This document shows, piece by piece, positions 24,801-34,728 of a DNA stretch of 64,000 nucleotides. The stretch spans positions 56,341,849-56,405,848 of the forward strand of contig CP136062.1 of the NCBI GenBank assembly GCA_032622095.1, given 5' to 3'. The notes under the pieces are model-generated. The model saw only the letters and a list, made by a program, of their open reading frames with translations, had not been told where the DNA came from and did no database searches. This DNA comes from Siphonodentalium dalli. Taxonomy: Eukaryota; Mollusca; Scaphopoda; Gadilida; Siphonodentaliidae. Within the stretch, counting starts at the first letter, position 1. The number at the start of each line of letters is the position of its first letter. Position numbers and translations under genes: made by a program.

Positions 24801-27800
24801 CACTGAAAGCTTAAAATACCATATAATATCTCATACAGAAATTACCACAGCAAATGTTGCCACAAGAAAATTAGTTTAGATTGAAATCTACAGTATAATG
24901 CTATTGTGTGAAATAAATATTTTAATTGTTTCACTCATTTAACCCTTTACCCAACAGAACGGCCGTGTGCCAATGCATTCTCTTATATATGCGAGTCGAC
25001 CATAGGTCGCCTCGTATATATAAGAGAATGCATTGGCTTAACACATATTAAAATTGATAAAATTGTCGAAGAATGTAGAAAAATATTATAAAAAATGTAA
25101 GAACAAATTATAAAATTGTTAAAGAATGTAAGAAAAAATGGTAAAAAGTGTTAATTTTTTTTTTTTTTAGGCCAATGCATTCTCTTATATATGCGAGGCG
25201 ACCTATGGTCGACTCGCATATATAAGAGATTGCATTGGCACAGGGCATAACTGTAACCATCACAATGTGGTCAATGAACCGGTTCCAATGATATCCATAT
25301 TTTGTTGGTGTTATTGAGACAGACCGAAGATATTTTAGGCTGTTGAAGCTTTATTTGGGCGTTTTTGGCCGTTTTGTTGGGTAAAGGGTTAATCTGCATA
25401 TTAAATTCTAATCACTCTGAAAACATTTTCAGGAAACTGCAGCAGTGCTCCAGTTATGATGCTGAAGGCCATCTCTGTGACACAATATCTACAAAGACGT
25501 TGTTTTATCTCATCTCGACGCTAAATGCTTCATTCAACCCTGATTATGACTTCAGTAATGCAAAGAGTGATGAGTTTAGCAGAGAACCCAGTGTCGAGGT
25601 ACATGTATAGCATGTTATTCTGTGTACCTGTACCGGTAGTTATTACACATAAGGCTAATTTTGATTTATTATTGCAAATTCTTTCACATGATAGATTCCT
25701 TCTCTCCCAAATTACAGTTTTTGGCTGAAACATCATGACATATATTTATATATTATAGCCATTTTTTTTATTCTGAATAAATTATTTTGTCTTGATTGGA
25801 GAATTATTGAACGGCCTTAGTCAGTCAAAATCAAATCACGGGGAAAATAATCAGACATGTGCTGGGAATCACATTTGAAGTCCTACTATTACCACAATAG
25901 CTTCCGAGAAAAGTACCTGAATGACTCAGATTGCGATATGCAGAACTTATATGTGCTAATCTAGTCAAAAAAGTATAATTATGTAATTGTTAGTGTCGAA
26001 AATATATTAAAGAAATTTAACATATAAAATAAATGCCAGATAGTCATTTTATTATATTTAAATCTTGATTAGGTGCACATTATAACTGTGTAGTTTTCTA
26101 TTGCCGGCTCGTGCATTCAAGAAATTATTAGTATTAAGACAACCATGGTCATGAAATTCGTTACCGTAAGTCAACCCCGGTAACGAAACATGCTACCGCT
26201 GGTCACTGCGGTCATGAAATGCACGACCGTGGGTCACTGCTGTTATGAAATGCGCGACTGCGGGTCACCGCGGTTTCCAAAAACCCAACCGCAGCCACGC
26301 GGTATTGCACCATGGTCATACCACATGTCAACCTCGTTAAGGAGGGTCAATTAATTAGAGCATAGCTGTACTTACTATAGAATGTCAAACTTTAGATGGC
26401 CGACCACTCATCAGCACAAGTCGGATAATTTTAATCCATGACTGTGACTACGATTGACACTTTAACTACCTTTGTTGATGTTCAAGTTTGATGACAATCC
26501 TTTAATTATCTGTGCATCACCCAAGGTAGATCGTCAACGTTTATAGGTACGTCATTGCGCTTGGCAATAGTGTCAACTCCAAGTAGTCCCGGCTTGTACA
26601 TGTATTCCACTTGTGTTATACAAGAATATGTATTCAATGGCTGGAATTCCATTGAATAAATGTGCCTCATGTCAACGGGTGTGGAATAAAATCGCATACC
26701 ACAAATTATAGTGGAGGGAGGATCTTACAATTGTCACTCATGTGAATTCACCATGGCGTTGTACACAGTAACATGTTCACGATGGCTTAGAACTCAAAAG
26801 GTTTAAGACAATACGAATATTTATTGTTTTTCTCATTATTCTGTTTAATTACAGGGCTTACATGTATTTATGGCATATATTATTCATTTTAACAGCTTGT
26901 TGTACCGCTAGAACTTGGAAACAGAAATTGAATGTTCTTATATAATCATGTATGTACATGACAGCCCTCATAATTGTCTATGGCAATCAGCATAGCCGAA
27001 GCCATATGCTGAAGCAAACTGGGCCACGACAATGGGTTGCCATAGCAGATTACCGAAGCCAAACAATCTGATTTTAAAGGGCTGACTTTGATTTGCTTGA
27101 ACTTGGTAACCAAGACATTTCATACTTTTTACCACCCATCCGCTGACCCATCACTAATCACTTTATCATTAATTTTATTTAGTGGGTGACCAACGCTCTC
27201 GATGCTCAGCTATTTCCTTCCGCTCCGACATTAAGGCAGCAGTTCTGGGCAGCTATTGACGAGGAGATTATTCTCTCAGATTGCATGGTTTACAGGTAAG
27301 TACCAGTACCATAAACATGAGTAGCGTTCAGTCAAAGAATCATTATCAGCCATCAGTATTGAACCCTTTCATGACAGGAGCTGCGCTGGTGGAGCATTAA
27401 AGATCATGTGCCAGTGCACTCTTATATATGTAAGTCTCCCATATGGAGCCTCGCATATATAATAGAATGCACTGGCTTACACAGTCAAGGTAAATATCGT
27501 TAGACCAATAAATTCTCTTATAAATGCGATGCTCCCTACGGGAGACATATAACAGTATGCATTGGCACAGGCAAAATTCAGGAAGATCCAGTCATGGAAG
27601 GGATAATTCACATGAAAAAAACATTCATGATCACAGGGGCTTGTTATTGAGAATTAAAAGCAAAAACATTAAAGACATATTATGGACTTGTTCGTGCGCG
27701 TGTGCGTGAAACTGTTTGTATGCAGGCGCTATGCCAACTAGAGGAATGTAGCATTCTACTAAAATTTCAAGCAAATCGACCGTACCACTCAATAGAAAAC

Positions 27801-30800
27801 ATCGGGTGAACTACACTCAATTGTAAATATTTACTTCTCGATTTGGGACGCATCTATCAGTGATAAAGTAACGATAATGATTTTGCCATCGAAAGTCACT
27901 TTATTTAATAATATATAAGAATGACGACATGTGTAGTTAATTTGAATATAATATTTGTAAAAGTAACTACTTTGAGCAAAATTATTCTCCATTTCTATTT
28001 TATCACCCAACCGGAGTGTATCACTTTAAAATTAATAAAAACAAGTATGTCACCAACAATCTCACCTCCAATGACATAATACTGCTCAAGGGAGTTTTCG
28101 AGAAGATAAAATGCATAATCCAGGTGATTCATGGGTGAAAATACCAACTTCAACTGGGGAATTAAATCTCATCCTAGGTCTCCCAAAGCAGTTGAGGCCA
28201 AAGCAGTACGAGGTTCACAGAGGGTGAATTTGGTGACACTAGCCGCTGTGTGGGATAGCGTCACTAAATTCACCCTCTGGGGACCCCATTCTGCAAATGT
28301 CAGACACACTATATCCAGGCTTGTAGATGATCTATATGGTACAGTAATGCTCTAAGTAATCGACTCCATAACCACAGCAGAATTATGGGTAAATTTTCAG
28401 GATTTAGTCGGAAATATGGCTTGTTGCCATTCATCGGAAAAGCCTGAAAACTTTCCGATGAATGTTACCCATAATTCTGCCGTGGTTATGGAGTCGAATA
28501 CTGCTGTGGTTATGGAGTCGATTACTTAGGGCATTACTGTAGCTATAATCCAAAGCAATAGTTTCATTCGTTTTGTGATTTTTTGGTTATATTTGTAGAA
28601 ATCATTTCGTTGGATCCTTTTGGTGATTTATTGATCTATTTTTAGCTACAACCCAGAGCTATCGTCCGATCCATTTGGCGAAGAAGGCAGCATATGGTCT
28701 TTCAACTATTTCTTCTACAACAAAAAAATGAAGAGAATTGTATTCTTTACTTGCAGAGCAAATAGGTAGGAATTTATCTTAAAATATACAGGTAACATCT
28801 CCATATTACAGTCCCTCAATTACCATTTCTTCTGCTTCAGGGGTGAAAAATATTTGATTTGAGTCGAGTTATTAGATTTTGATTTTTTAAATGTATTATT
28901 TTCCACACCGGAATTATATACATACATGCACGGACACCATAAACAAAAGTTGGGATGTCATGTTTAGCGGTGATCGCAAATGATTCTCAGAATAAAAGAA
29001 GCCGAAAATTGTCACAAGAAACAAACTTGACAGTATCTTGTGAGAGTTGGCATGCATTTGCAGAGGTATACTTATCGACATATTCCCGATTCAGTAATCA
29101 CATGTTATGCATGAACATAGACAAGTTGTAATACCATGACGATCACACATGGAAGAAGATGTTTGTTTACATTTGTGATGACATATGCATGGGAATTCCA
29201 GTTCGTACCAGGCCTCACCGTATATGAAATTTGAGGTGCAGAAAATAAAAACAGATTTCAAAAATCTAAATCTAGTAACATAGCTCTGAGTGAGCTTGAA
29301 GATTGGGTTCCTCGACTCAAAGCAGATATTTTTCACCTCCAAAGTAGTACAAATAGTAACTTGGGTGTGTTAAATTGGACAGGACGTCTTTTATTTATCA
29401 TTCTTTTAAACCACATGCGGAATGCTGAATTCCAACATGTTAATACAGTAATGCTCTAAATAAACCCCTCCATTAAATATGGTCTCTCTCTTCTCGGCTA
29501 CAATTACAGTAATGCCCAAAGTAATTGACCACTTAACCACAGCAGAATAATGGGTAATTTTTCAGAATTTAGTCGGAAATATGGCTTGTTGGCATTCATC
29601 GGAAAGCTCTCGGCAAGAGCTTTCCGATGAATGGCAAGAAGCCATATTTCCGACTAAATCCTGAAAAATTACCCATAATTCTGCTGTGGTTAAGGAGTGG
29701 ATTACTTAGGGAATTACTGTATGTGTTTACTTTTGTTAACCAAACTTTCCATAGCAAATGAACTGATCTCGATAAAGATAACTTATTTTACTCAAACATC
29801 GTGTAGTTTAATAAAATAAAACTTAAAAAAAAAAACACATCAAGCTCAATTTTATTAATTGATGTTGTTGAGATTTTTCCATCATCAAAGTTATTTCATT
29901 CAGAACTTCTCATCTGAACAGGTTAAAATTAATAGTTTAATATTATATGATGTTACGGTTTCAGCTTGCTGAGTGATTCTGGTATATGTGACAGCAGTAT
30001 GGACACGACAGATGATATGTTCATGGTGCAGTAAGTTTTTCATCCATGATAGATTTTATCTTAAATTAAAACCCAGTCCCTTTGTTCTAACTTCCAAATT
30101 ATTTTGTGCTTAGACTCCCAACATGACGGTACCGCATATATGTGTTTTCTGGATTTTGTCTACATCCTACTCAGGTTGTCCTTTATTTCGTTAGGGGTTG
30201 GACTTATTGCGGTACCTATTTCTTTATGATTCTGCTTGGTTTGTTGAACAGATTACCCGTAAAACAGTGTATCGTTTCAAATGGACTCACAGGCATGGGC
30301 ACTGAGAACCGTGTATTTATTTTCTATTAATATATATATATATATATATTGTCACATTAATAAATATAGATAATCTGGATAAAATAATAAATGATTAAAC
30401 ACTATTAGATATGTCACCAGAAATGAGGGAAAAAACAAATGTGTGTGAAATAACGAAAGTCTACAAGGGTTGATAAATTGTCAAGTTCAAAATTTTTGTT
30501 TCCGAAAAATAAACCCAACTTCCCTGTACGAAATTCTCTATGCAAAAGATCGAGTTAGGATTAATTAATTTTGTCCTCAATTTTGTCAATTTCTCTAATC
30601 CCATTTCTGATTGGCTGACCCACAATGAACTATGTCTTCGTGGCTCTCAGCATATTGGCCTTTATTACCTTATCCCTACTGTTGTTTACCTCAAGACATG
30701 ACACATTATGGTTTTTGTCTTTGCATAATTTCAGCTATGGTGCCTTGCCCCAAGCTGTGTATTAACCGTATGGGCACTTTATACCACAGTCGCCATTCGT

Positions 30801-32432
30801 ACCTAGAATGTTCATATCTCCACAATTTATATACAATGTGTTTCCACTGAGGTACCAGTACACAATTTCCAGAAATTTTGGCCAACCTGGGAGTGGTTAC
30901 TGTACTTCAAATCTATACTATTATCTTTGGCATAGGTCCCATAAAGCATGTTTTATTTTCGACAGGAATGTTAGGTGTAATCAAATGTCTGTATACACTT
31001 GTGTAACACACAAGTTGTGTTATATGGTACTGTACTTCAAATCTATGCTGTGCCATTATCTTTGGCATAGGTCCCATCAAGCATGTTTTATTTTCGACAG
31101 AAATGTTAGGTGTATTCAAAGGTTTGTACTTTAGCTTCATCGTACAATTTGTCACTTGAGTTATGCCCCTTGGGTTTCACACACAAAACACTTAATTTTA
31201 CCCATTTGTTTTACTCAAATTAATTATTTTCAACAGAAAAATGGACAACTACAGAGCGAATGTCAGTAAATAAGCTTCTTCCACCTGATATAGCCATGTT
31301 AGATCTGAGAAATATTTGAAATAGAAATAAAATTGTAGCAATTTAAAAAAATATCTTGTAAGCACAGACCACAGTATTCAGGGGAGAGAAATTGGGTTAT
31401 TTTCTTATAACCAAACACACAGAGTTGGCCTTCACGGAATATGAAAATCATGTTACACATCCAAATTTTTCACTTTTTTTGTGAACTTTCCCAGTTTTGT
31501 AAAATAATAAACATATGGATCAGTAATGTAACATTTAACACAGGCTACACTGGCTGTTACATGTATATGCCCCCCCAGATACTTAATATCGCCCGACCCT
31601 GTGAAGGAGGATTCGGGGGTATGTAGTGGAGACCTTCGTCCATCCTTCTATTCATAGCAAACATTTCACTACACAGCTCAAGTATCGATAGTCCAGTTTG
31701 GATGTCCTTTGGTATACCAGAAGACCAGCATTGTGGAAAGGATCTCCACAAATTGCAGGTTTTGTCCACACTTATTTTTTTCCCAGAGTTATTCCCCTTT
31801 GCTGGACTTCGTGTAAAACGCTTCGACAACAAACAATATGCTGTGGGTGTCTTTATTTTTGGATTTCATTGTACTTTGGCATGGTGATAGTACAGGTTGG
31901 GAGAAGTGATATCCACATACAGGTTTCGTTCTGATAAATCATGTACTGCTACCAGAGACCTCCGGCATAGAACTAGTGTGCTTCTGACAAATATACACTC
32001 CACCCACTTACAAGAACATTTGCATATATCTTATGAACCCCACTCAATTCATTTCCTTCTCGATTGGGTGTGCAACTCATTTGCATACCAGTTTGTAACA
32101 GAACACGCTAGCATGAGAGAGCACAGTAATAGAGTTACTGTTCTTCTGCTTGTTAGAATGTGATGAATGCAAAGTTTGATTCAAACAATATTCTTATCTG
32201 CATATACATGTCCAAAAATTCACATAAGTGGTCAACAGTCTATATTGCACATATAAATATACAAATTTATATCTGCAAACATAACAACGCTAACATTTTA
32301 TGATATGTCTACATATATCGACATTTGGTTTTTTAATAGAGTTGTATAGGCCTACATTTGCTAACACAGCATGCTTAACGACAAAGTACATATGTCCTTT
32401 TATCTTCTTTTTTCAGAGATGAGGTATACTAA
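15768..32432 (+). CDS. MAF1: MAF1, repressor of RNA polymerase III (whole gene span, seven coding exons)
   Basis: MAF1 binds RNA polymerase III and blocks transcription of tRNA, 5S rRNA and other short RNAs when nutrients are low or under stress; TORC1 signalling restrains it by phosphorylation. Joined exons give 233 residues (human about 256). Seen here: an N-terminal [13 protein letters not shown] block (A box); LSPPQ at 61-65 and SP at 71-72, matching the vertebrate TOR-phosphorylated SP sites; the [20 protein letters not shown] and EFSREPS block (B box); and the [15 protein letters not shown] and [18 protein letters not shown] block (C box). Intron phases are consistent throughout. The C-terminal acidic tail is short, ending DEVY. 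Introns carry many MITEs, but no coding exon is broken, so the gene is probably active. Confidence 0.96.
16002..16102 (+). pseudogene. Orphan 3'-terminal exon, left-arm copy
   Basis: After TTTCTAATTACAG the sequence opens in phase 1 and encodes [16 protein letters not shown] followed by a lysine/proline-rich end ([12 protein letters not shown]), stopping at TGA 16100-16102. AATAAA follows at 16108-16113. Acceptor, open frame, stop and poly(A) signal together look like a genuine last exon. Its frame does not continue MAF1 exon 1. I do not recognise the protein. Confidence 0.55.
17936..18036 (-). pseudogene. Orphan 3'-terminal exon, right-arm copy
   Basis: Minus-strand twin of the 16002-16102 exon, with the same acceptor, frame, stop and AATAAA (minus strand, 17925-17930). 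One of the two may be the original last exon and the other its inverted copy. No upstream exon was found for either. Confidence 0.55.
18091..18690. other. Intronic, no feature recognised
   Basis: MAF1 intron 1 sequence, AT-rich, with scattered ACCGGTA words. Confidence 0.5.
18697..18880 (-). pseudogene. LINE (CR1/jockey-type) C-terminal fragment
   Basis: The minus frame reads [17 protein letters not shown] then [15 protein letters not shown] and ends at a TAG (18697-18699). The pattern of V-x-N-x-W-N-x-LP followed by F-K-x-x-LDKF is the usual C-terminus of reverse transcriptase proteins of CR1/jockey-type LINEs. A stop codon lies just upstream and no RT core is visible, so it is a decayed 5'-truncated insertion inside MAF1 intron 1. 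Confidence 0.65.
18881..19785. other. Intronic, no feature recognised
   Basis: MAF1 intron 1. A 138-codon minus frame (19237-19653) is present, but it has AT-driven composition and no family signature, so I do not call it. Confidence 0.45.
19786..20012 (+). repeat. Direct repeat, copy 1
   Basis: GAATATTTTTGGTATTAATA through ATGTACCGGTAATTTATAAA recurs almost unchanged at 20284-20482. The block includes TACACAATTTCCAGAATTGG and GTAGTACACTTTTAATGACC, which resemble words in the inverted repeat at 15.9-18.1 kb. Confidence 0.85.
20284..20482 (+). repeat. Direct repeat, copy 2
   Basis: Second copy, about 500 bp downstream, lacking a short internal segment. The intervening 270 bp has several GTACACCGCGGCC/GTGG words around short palindromes. 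Confidence 0.85.
20785..20922 (+). CDS. MAF1: MAF1 coding exon 2
   Basis: AG|G completes R28, then [17 protein letters not shown] as in vertebrate MAF1, and the serine-rich linker [17 protein letters not shown]. Ends AG|GTAAGA in phase 2. S62 and S71 are the SP sites expected to be TOR-regulated. The linker is the least conserved part of MAF1. Confidence 0.96.
21441..21542. mobile_element. TA-bounded palindromic MITE, right half only
   Basis: AGCTTTCCGATGAATGGCAA through GGGCATTACTGTA, matching the right arm of the 200-bp palindrome family; the left arm is missing. Confidence 0.8.
21995..22320 (+). repeat. Repeat with AGCTCA hairpin start
   Basis: Starts with a hairpin (AGCTCAACTTGATGAAGTCA then AGTTTGAGCT) and CTATTGCCATGG, a start seen in widespread animal repeats. 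The body holds an inverted pair around GTTCTGGGACTTTTT (about 22089) and AAAAAGTCCCAGCAC (about 22286). Confidence 0.5.
22720..22938. mobile_element. TA-bounded palindromic MITE, complete copy (subtype 1)
   Basis: Near-perfect 215-bp palindrome: terminal AATGCCCAAAGTAATTGACC, core GATTTAGTCGGAAATATGGC, centre CTCTCGGCGAGAG, then the mirror. Located in MAF1 intron 2. The ends CAGTAATGCCC and flanking TA suggest a Tc1/mariner-type non-autonomous element. Confidence 0.85.
22939..23520. other. Intronic, no feature recognised
   Basis: MAF1 intron 2, with many ACATGTAC words. Confidence 0.5.
23524..23672. repeat. Inverted repeat
   Basis: ATGTTATTATAAAATGTTGT and the TTGTACTCGTCCAGGTTG block pair with CAACCTGGACGAGTACAAG and the following TGTATAATAACAT. 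Arms about 55 bp, loop about 37 bp. Confidence 0.75.
24285..24748. mobile_element. MITE with CAGCCCTGGGAATTA ends
   Basis: 464 bp with TIRs CAGCCCTGGGAATTA and TAATTCCCAGGGCTG. The 5-bp word CCATA touches both ends. Interior ends are filled with CCTAGGCAA/TTGCCTAGG palindromic repeats. It resembles hAT-like MITEs by its CAG start, but no 8-bp target duplication is visible. Confidence 0.7.
24939..25392. mobile_element. piggyBac-like MITE, large type, copy 1
   Basis: TTAA on both sides; TIRs CCCTTTACCCAACAGAACGG and its near complement. The interior holds two 70-bp palindromes (AATGCATTCTCTTATATATG cores) and a right segment with ACCATCACAATGTGGTCAAT. The TTAA target and CCCTTT ends are typical of piggyBac. 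It ends 40 bp before MAF1 exon 3. An inverted relative lies at 38082-38480. Confidence 0.8.
25433..25598 (+). CDS. MAF1: MAF1 coding exon 3
   Basis: Acceptor TTTTCAG, then [12 protein letters not shown], and the B-box segment [36 protein letters not shown]. Ends GAG|GTACAT in phase 0. The conserved EFSREPS element is intact. Confidence 0.96.
25599..26095. other. Intronic, no feature recognised
   Basis: MAF1 intron 3, AT-rich. Confidence 0.5.
26100..26370 (-). repeat. Dispersed repeat, copy 2 (shared with 1.35 kb)
   Basis: A GC-richer stretch with tandem GGTCACTGC/GGTCACCGCGG words ends in a block that is the reverse complement of 1360-1410. Confidence 0.55.
26962..27084. mobile_element. Short MITE with CAGCCCT/AGGGCTG ends, copy 2
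   Basis: 123 bp, same length and structure as 4746-4868, in MAF1 intron 3. No clear target duplication here. Confidence 0.75.
27183..27295 (+). CDS. MAF1: MAF1 coding exon 4
   Basis: Acceptor ATTTAG, then [37 protein letters not shown], ending AG|GTAAGT in phase 2. The AxDEEI motif typical of the family is present. Confidence 0.96.
27359..27606 (+). mobile_element. piggyBac-like MITE, small type
   Basis: CCCTTTCATGACAGGAGCTG at the left and CCAGTCATGGAAGGG at the right, with TTAA decayed to TTGA/ATAA. Two inner 60-70 bp palindromes (TATATATG...CATATATA) as in other copies. In MAF1 intron 4. Confidence 0.75.
27669..28029 (+). mobile_element. TTAA-bounded 'GGAATGTAGCATTCTAC' family, copy 2
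   Basis: Starts TTAAAGACATATTATGG and ends ATCACTTTAA, with the same internal order as 12660-13075. In MAF1 intron 4. Confidence 0.75.
28120..28332. mobile_element. 'Gaggt-ccccaga' palindrome MITE, diverged copy
   Basis: Contains AGAGGGTGAATTTGGTGA, a short loop, and TCACTAAATTCACCCTCTGG, then ATTCTGCAAATGTCAGACAC. The left part aligns with 33600-33720. In MAF1 intron 4. Confidence 0.65.
28340..28541. mobile_element. TA-bounded palindromic MITE, complete copy (subtype 2 variant)
   Basis: TACAGTAATGC to GCATTACTGTA. Both arms carry CCATAACC/GGTTATGG, where other copies have CTTAACC/GGTTAAG. The right arm also has a local duplication of CTGTGGTTATGGAGTCGA. In MAF1 intron 4. Confidence 0.85.
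28646..28765 (+). CDS. MAF1: MAF1 coding exon 5
   Basis: Completes a serine, then [39 protein letters not shown]: the C box, the most conserved part of MAF1. Acceptor TTTTTAG, donor AG|GTAGGA, phase 2 out. Confidence 0.97.
   Translation, partial: LQPRAIVRSIWRRRQHMVFQLFLLQQKNEENCILYLQSK
28802..29350. mobile_element. 'GATTCGAGTCGAG' family, degraded copy
   Basis: Left end CCTCAATTACCATTTCT with ATATTTGATTTGAGTCGAG; right end TTCCTCGACTCAAAGCAGAT and TAGTAACTTGGG. Both ends face inward. The middle is diverged. In MAF1 intron 5. Confidence 0.55.
29505..29721. mobile_element. TA-bounded palindromic MITE, mosaic copy
   Basis: TACAGTAATGCCCAAAGTAA to GGGAATTACTGTA. The left arm has the subtype 1 signature ATTGACCACTTAACC. 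The right arm has GGTTAAGGAGT-GGATTACTTAGGG, close to subtype 2. The 40 bp to the left match the left flank of the 35684 copy. In MAF1 intron 5. Confidence 0.8.
29965..30030 (+). CDS. MAF1: MAF1 coding exon 6
   Basis: Acceptor GGTTTCAG, then [21 protein letters not shown], ending CA|GTAAGT in phase 2. The acidic TTDDMF segment fits the C-terminal tail of MAF1. If left unspliced, the frame stops at the TAA at 30032-30034. Confidence 0.9.
30031..30890. other. Intronic, (TA)n tract only
   Basis: MAF1 intron 6. A (TA)n run lies at about 30330-30350. Nothing else supported. Confidence 0.5.
30898..31150 (+). repeat. Two-unit tandem repeat, about 130 bp
   Basis: TACTGTACTTCAAATCTAT, TTATCTTTGGCATAGGTCCC and GCATGTTTTATTTTCGACAG occur twice in order, at about 30898 and 31029. 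Confidence 0.85.
31237..31331 (+). CDS. MAF1: MAF1 alternative terminal exon, possible
   Basis: After TTTTCAACAG the frame continues from exon 6 as [19 protein letters not shown] and a few more residues to a TGA, and AATAAA lies at 31326-31331. The phase is correct. The encoded tail is basic and hydrophobic, unlike known MAF1 tails, so I rank it below the exon at 32417. Confidence 0.35.
31342..32410. other. Intronic, no gene recognised
   Basis: MAF1 intron 6 remainder. A stretch around 31567-31625 opens with a C-run and closes with GGGGGTATGTAG, resembling hairpin-bounded repeat ends. No exon seen. Confidence 0.4.
32417..32432 (+). CDS. MAF1: MAF1 coding exon 7 (terminal)
   Basis: A strong acceptor (TCTTCTTTTTTCAG) joins in phase to exon 6 and adds QDEVY before the TAA at 32430-32432. 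A short acidic end suits MAF1. The 3' UTR probably runs to the AATAAA at 33017-33022. Confidence 0.65.
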
Positions 32433-33040
32433 AAGAACAAAGAACTCGGGAGTTATCAGTCGTAGACCTGTTTGCCGTTTGTTTATGTTGTTATAGTTGA
32501 TAACCTTACTACCACACTTTTTAAATTGTGTTCTTGGAGTCGAGTATAATGATATAATATTCCTGATGATCATCATTAATATACATTATTATTGTTTCTG
32601 TATCTATAGTTATCAAACTGAATTAACTAAAATCATTGGTACTCCAGTTTTTGCCTGCAGATAGAAAATAATTATTACACAAAATGGTATGAAGCTCAAA
32701 TTGGATTCAAGTGTTAGTTGGGTTTCAAGTGTGTAATACTAACACTGTGGAAGTAACTCTGTAGCAACCAAATTCTGTTGACTCACAGAGACAGTGGAAA
32801 CTATATCTATTAATCTATTTTACATCATCTGTATCCACACCATACACCCATCCTCTTTTACAAACAGTCATTATAGAAAGTCAATGTTAATCTTGCCTCT
32901 TATCTTCCGAAAATTTAATATATCATATTGAAATAGGCTGAGAACATAGAGGCCACATTTAATATTGAAAACTGGAATTTTTCCATGGCAACTATGCAAC
33001 ATCGCAGCAATGTCACAATAAAGTTGATAATTTTGCTCGT
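32433..33040 (+). other. MAF1: Probable MAF1 3' UTR
   Basis: AT-rich sequence from the stop codon to AATAAA at 33017-33022. It contains no MITE, unlike the sequence on both sides. The end is inferred only from the poly(A) signal. Confidence 0.4.
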
Positions 33041-33081
33041 GTGAAATTATAAGGAATATGTGACATGATATAGACCTCCAT

Positions 33082-33334
33082 CAAGCCTTGAAATAGGGTG
33101 TCTGTCATTTGCAGAATGAGGTCCCCAGAGGGTGAATTTAGTGATGCTACCCCACATAGCAGGCTAGCATCACCAAATTCACCCTCTGGGGACCTCATTC
33201 TGCTTACACCTCAGCAGAATGAGGTTCCCAGAGGGTGAATTTGGTGATGCTAGCCCACTGCGGGGTAGCATATCTAAATTCACCCTCTGGGGACCTCATT
33301 TTGCAAATGACAGACACCCTATTTCAAGGCTTGG
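33082..33334. mobile_element. 'Gaggt-ccccaga' palindrome MITE with CAAGCCTTG ends, copy 1
   Basis: Outer TIR CAAGCCTTGAAATAGGGTGT with CTGTCATTTGCAGAATGAGG, mirrored at the right. Inside are two tandem 90-bp palindromes built on AGAGGGTGAATTTAGTGATG. Same family as 49404-49636. Confidence 0.8.
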
Positions 33335-33404
33335 CAATATCCCTATCAGACCTCCATGTTATGGCATGCTCTCCATATTCAGACAAGTCTGGATTTAGTC
33401 TGAC

Positions 33405-33785
33405 ATTTGCAGAAATGAGGTCCCCCAGAGGGTGAATATAGTGATGCTTTCCTGCACAGTGGGCTAGCATTCAACAAATTCACCCTCTGGGTACCTCATT
33501 CTGCAAAGGCCTCATCTTCTGGGAAGTATCTATAGTCTCAAATTAACATTGTTTTAAATTATTTTCTGTTCAGTTTCTAAATCCCCTAATTTGCAGATAA
33601 TAAATTGCATAATCGAGGTGACTAATGGGTGAACATCACCAACTTAAACAGGGGAACTTCAATCTGATCCTAAGTGTCCCATAGCAGTTGACACTTAAGC
33701 AGAATGAGGTTCCCGCTGTGCGGGATAGCGTCACGAAATTCGTCGTCTGGGGACCTCATTCTGCAAATGTCAGGCACTCTAATTA
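33405..33785. mobile_element. Related long MITE
   Basis: A palindrome (33413-33504) is followed by GCCTCATCTTCTGGGAAGTA, a 150-bp spacer and a second half-palindrome (33702-33770). The same order occurs at 39540-39970. Confidence 0.65.
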
Positions 33786-33906
33786 GGAAAGAAATATTTG
33801 ATACATGGAATGAAAGACTGTTCAGAAATGGCCAATGATTTGTTTTGGAGACATTTTTTAATCTAGAAGTATAAATTAGCATTGGCTTTATATAAGGGAC
33901 TGTGTT

Positions 33907-34170
33907 TTAACCCTTTCATGACGGGAGTTGCGCTGGTGCAGCATTAAATACCCTGTGCCAGTGCATTCTCTTATATATGCGAGTCTCCCATAGGGAGCCT
34001 TGCATATATAAGATAATGCACTGACTTACAAGGTCGAGGTAAATATTATTAGGCCAATGCATTCTATTCTATATGCGAGGCTCCTTATGGGCGACTCACA
34101 TATATAAGAGAATGCATTGGCACAGGGTTTTCGCAAAAAAATCAGGAAGCTCCAGTCGTGGAAGGGTTAA
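33907..34170 (+). mobile_element. piggyBac-like MITE, small type, complete
   Basis: TTAA both sides; CCCTTTCATGACGGGAG left, CTCCAGTCGTGGAAGGG right; two inner palindromes around TATATATGCGAG and TTGCATATATAAG. 264 bp including TTAA. Confidence 0.85.
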
Positions 34171-34432
34171 ATAGACTGATATTATTTACCCACCGCTTGA
34201 TACATATTTAGTTTATATATTTGTTGAACAGTTTCACCTCACTTTATTTATATGTTAAAGGAACTCAAGGCACTCACAGTGGGTAAATGTGCAAAAAAGT
34301 CTTTTCGCATGTTTACCATCAAGTTTTTTTAAAACTTCCGTAGCTAATTGGACTTTATCGGTAATGCCACTGTAATAGTGATATTTACATAACAATTGTT
34401 TCAATGCGCGAAATCTCGTTACTGTAGAGTTA

Positions 34433-34728
34433 TTAACCTCTTCGCTGCTATGACATCCGTAACTAATACGGGCGTAAAAGTGCACGCCGTGTGCTATATG
34501 GTCTGTAGGTACTACTGGAACTCAGAGATGGGTGCATCGGAATAACTTGTGTCTCGAAGTTTCAAACAGTGTATTATGTTCCACGATTGTGAACGATAAT
34601 AGAGTTTCAACCGAGTCAGTTTTATAGTTCTTGTGATATTCCCGTTATATTTTCCCACTGGAAAATGGCAATAATGTCAACAGCCCAGCACACGATGTCA
34701 TAACGTCATTTAGCAGCGAAGAGGTTAA
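34433..34728. mobile_element. TTAA-bounded MITE with CCTCTTCGCTGCTA ends
   Basis: TTAACCTCTTCGCTGCTA at the left is mirrored by TAGCAGCGAAGAGGTTAA at the right, with ATGACATC/GATGTCAT just inside. 296 bp, no ORF. A separate TTAA-targeting family by its ends. Confidence 0.8.

Noticed and set aside
33074-33357. ACCTCCAT on both sides of the 33082-33334 MITE as an 8-bp target duplication
   Set aside because: On the right it is separated from the CAAGGCTTG end by about 16 bases, so it is not a simple duplication.
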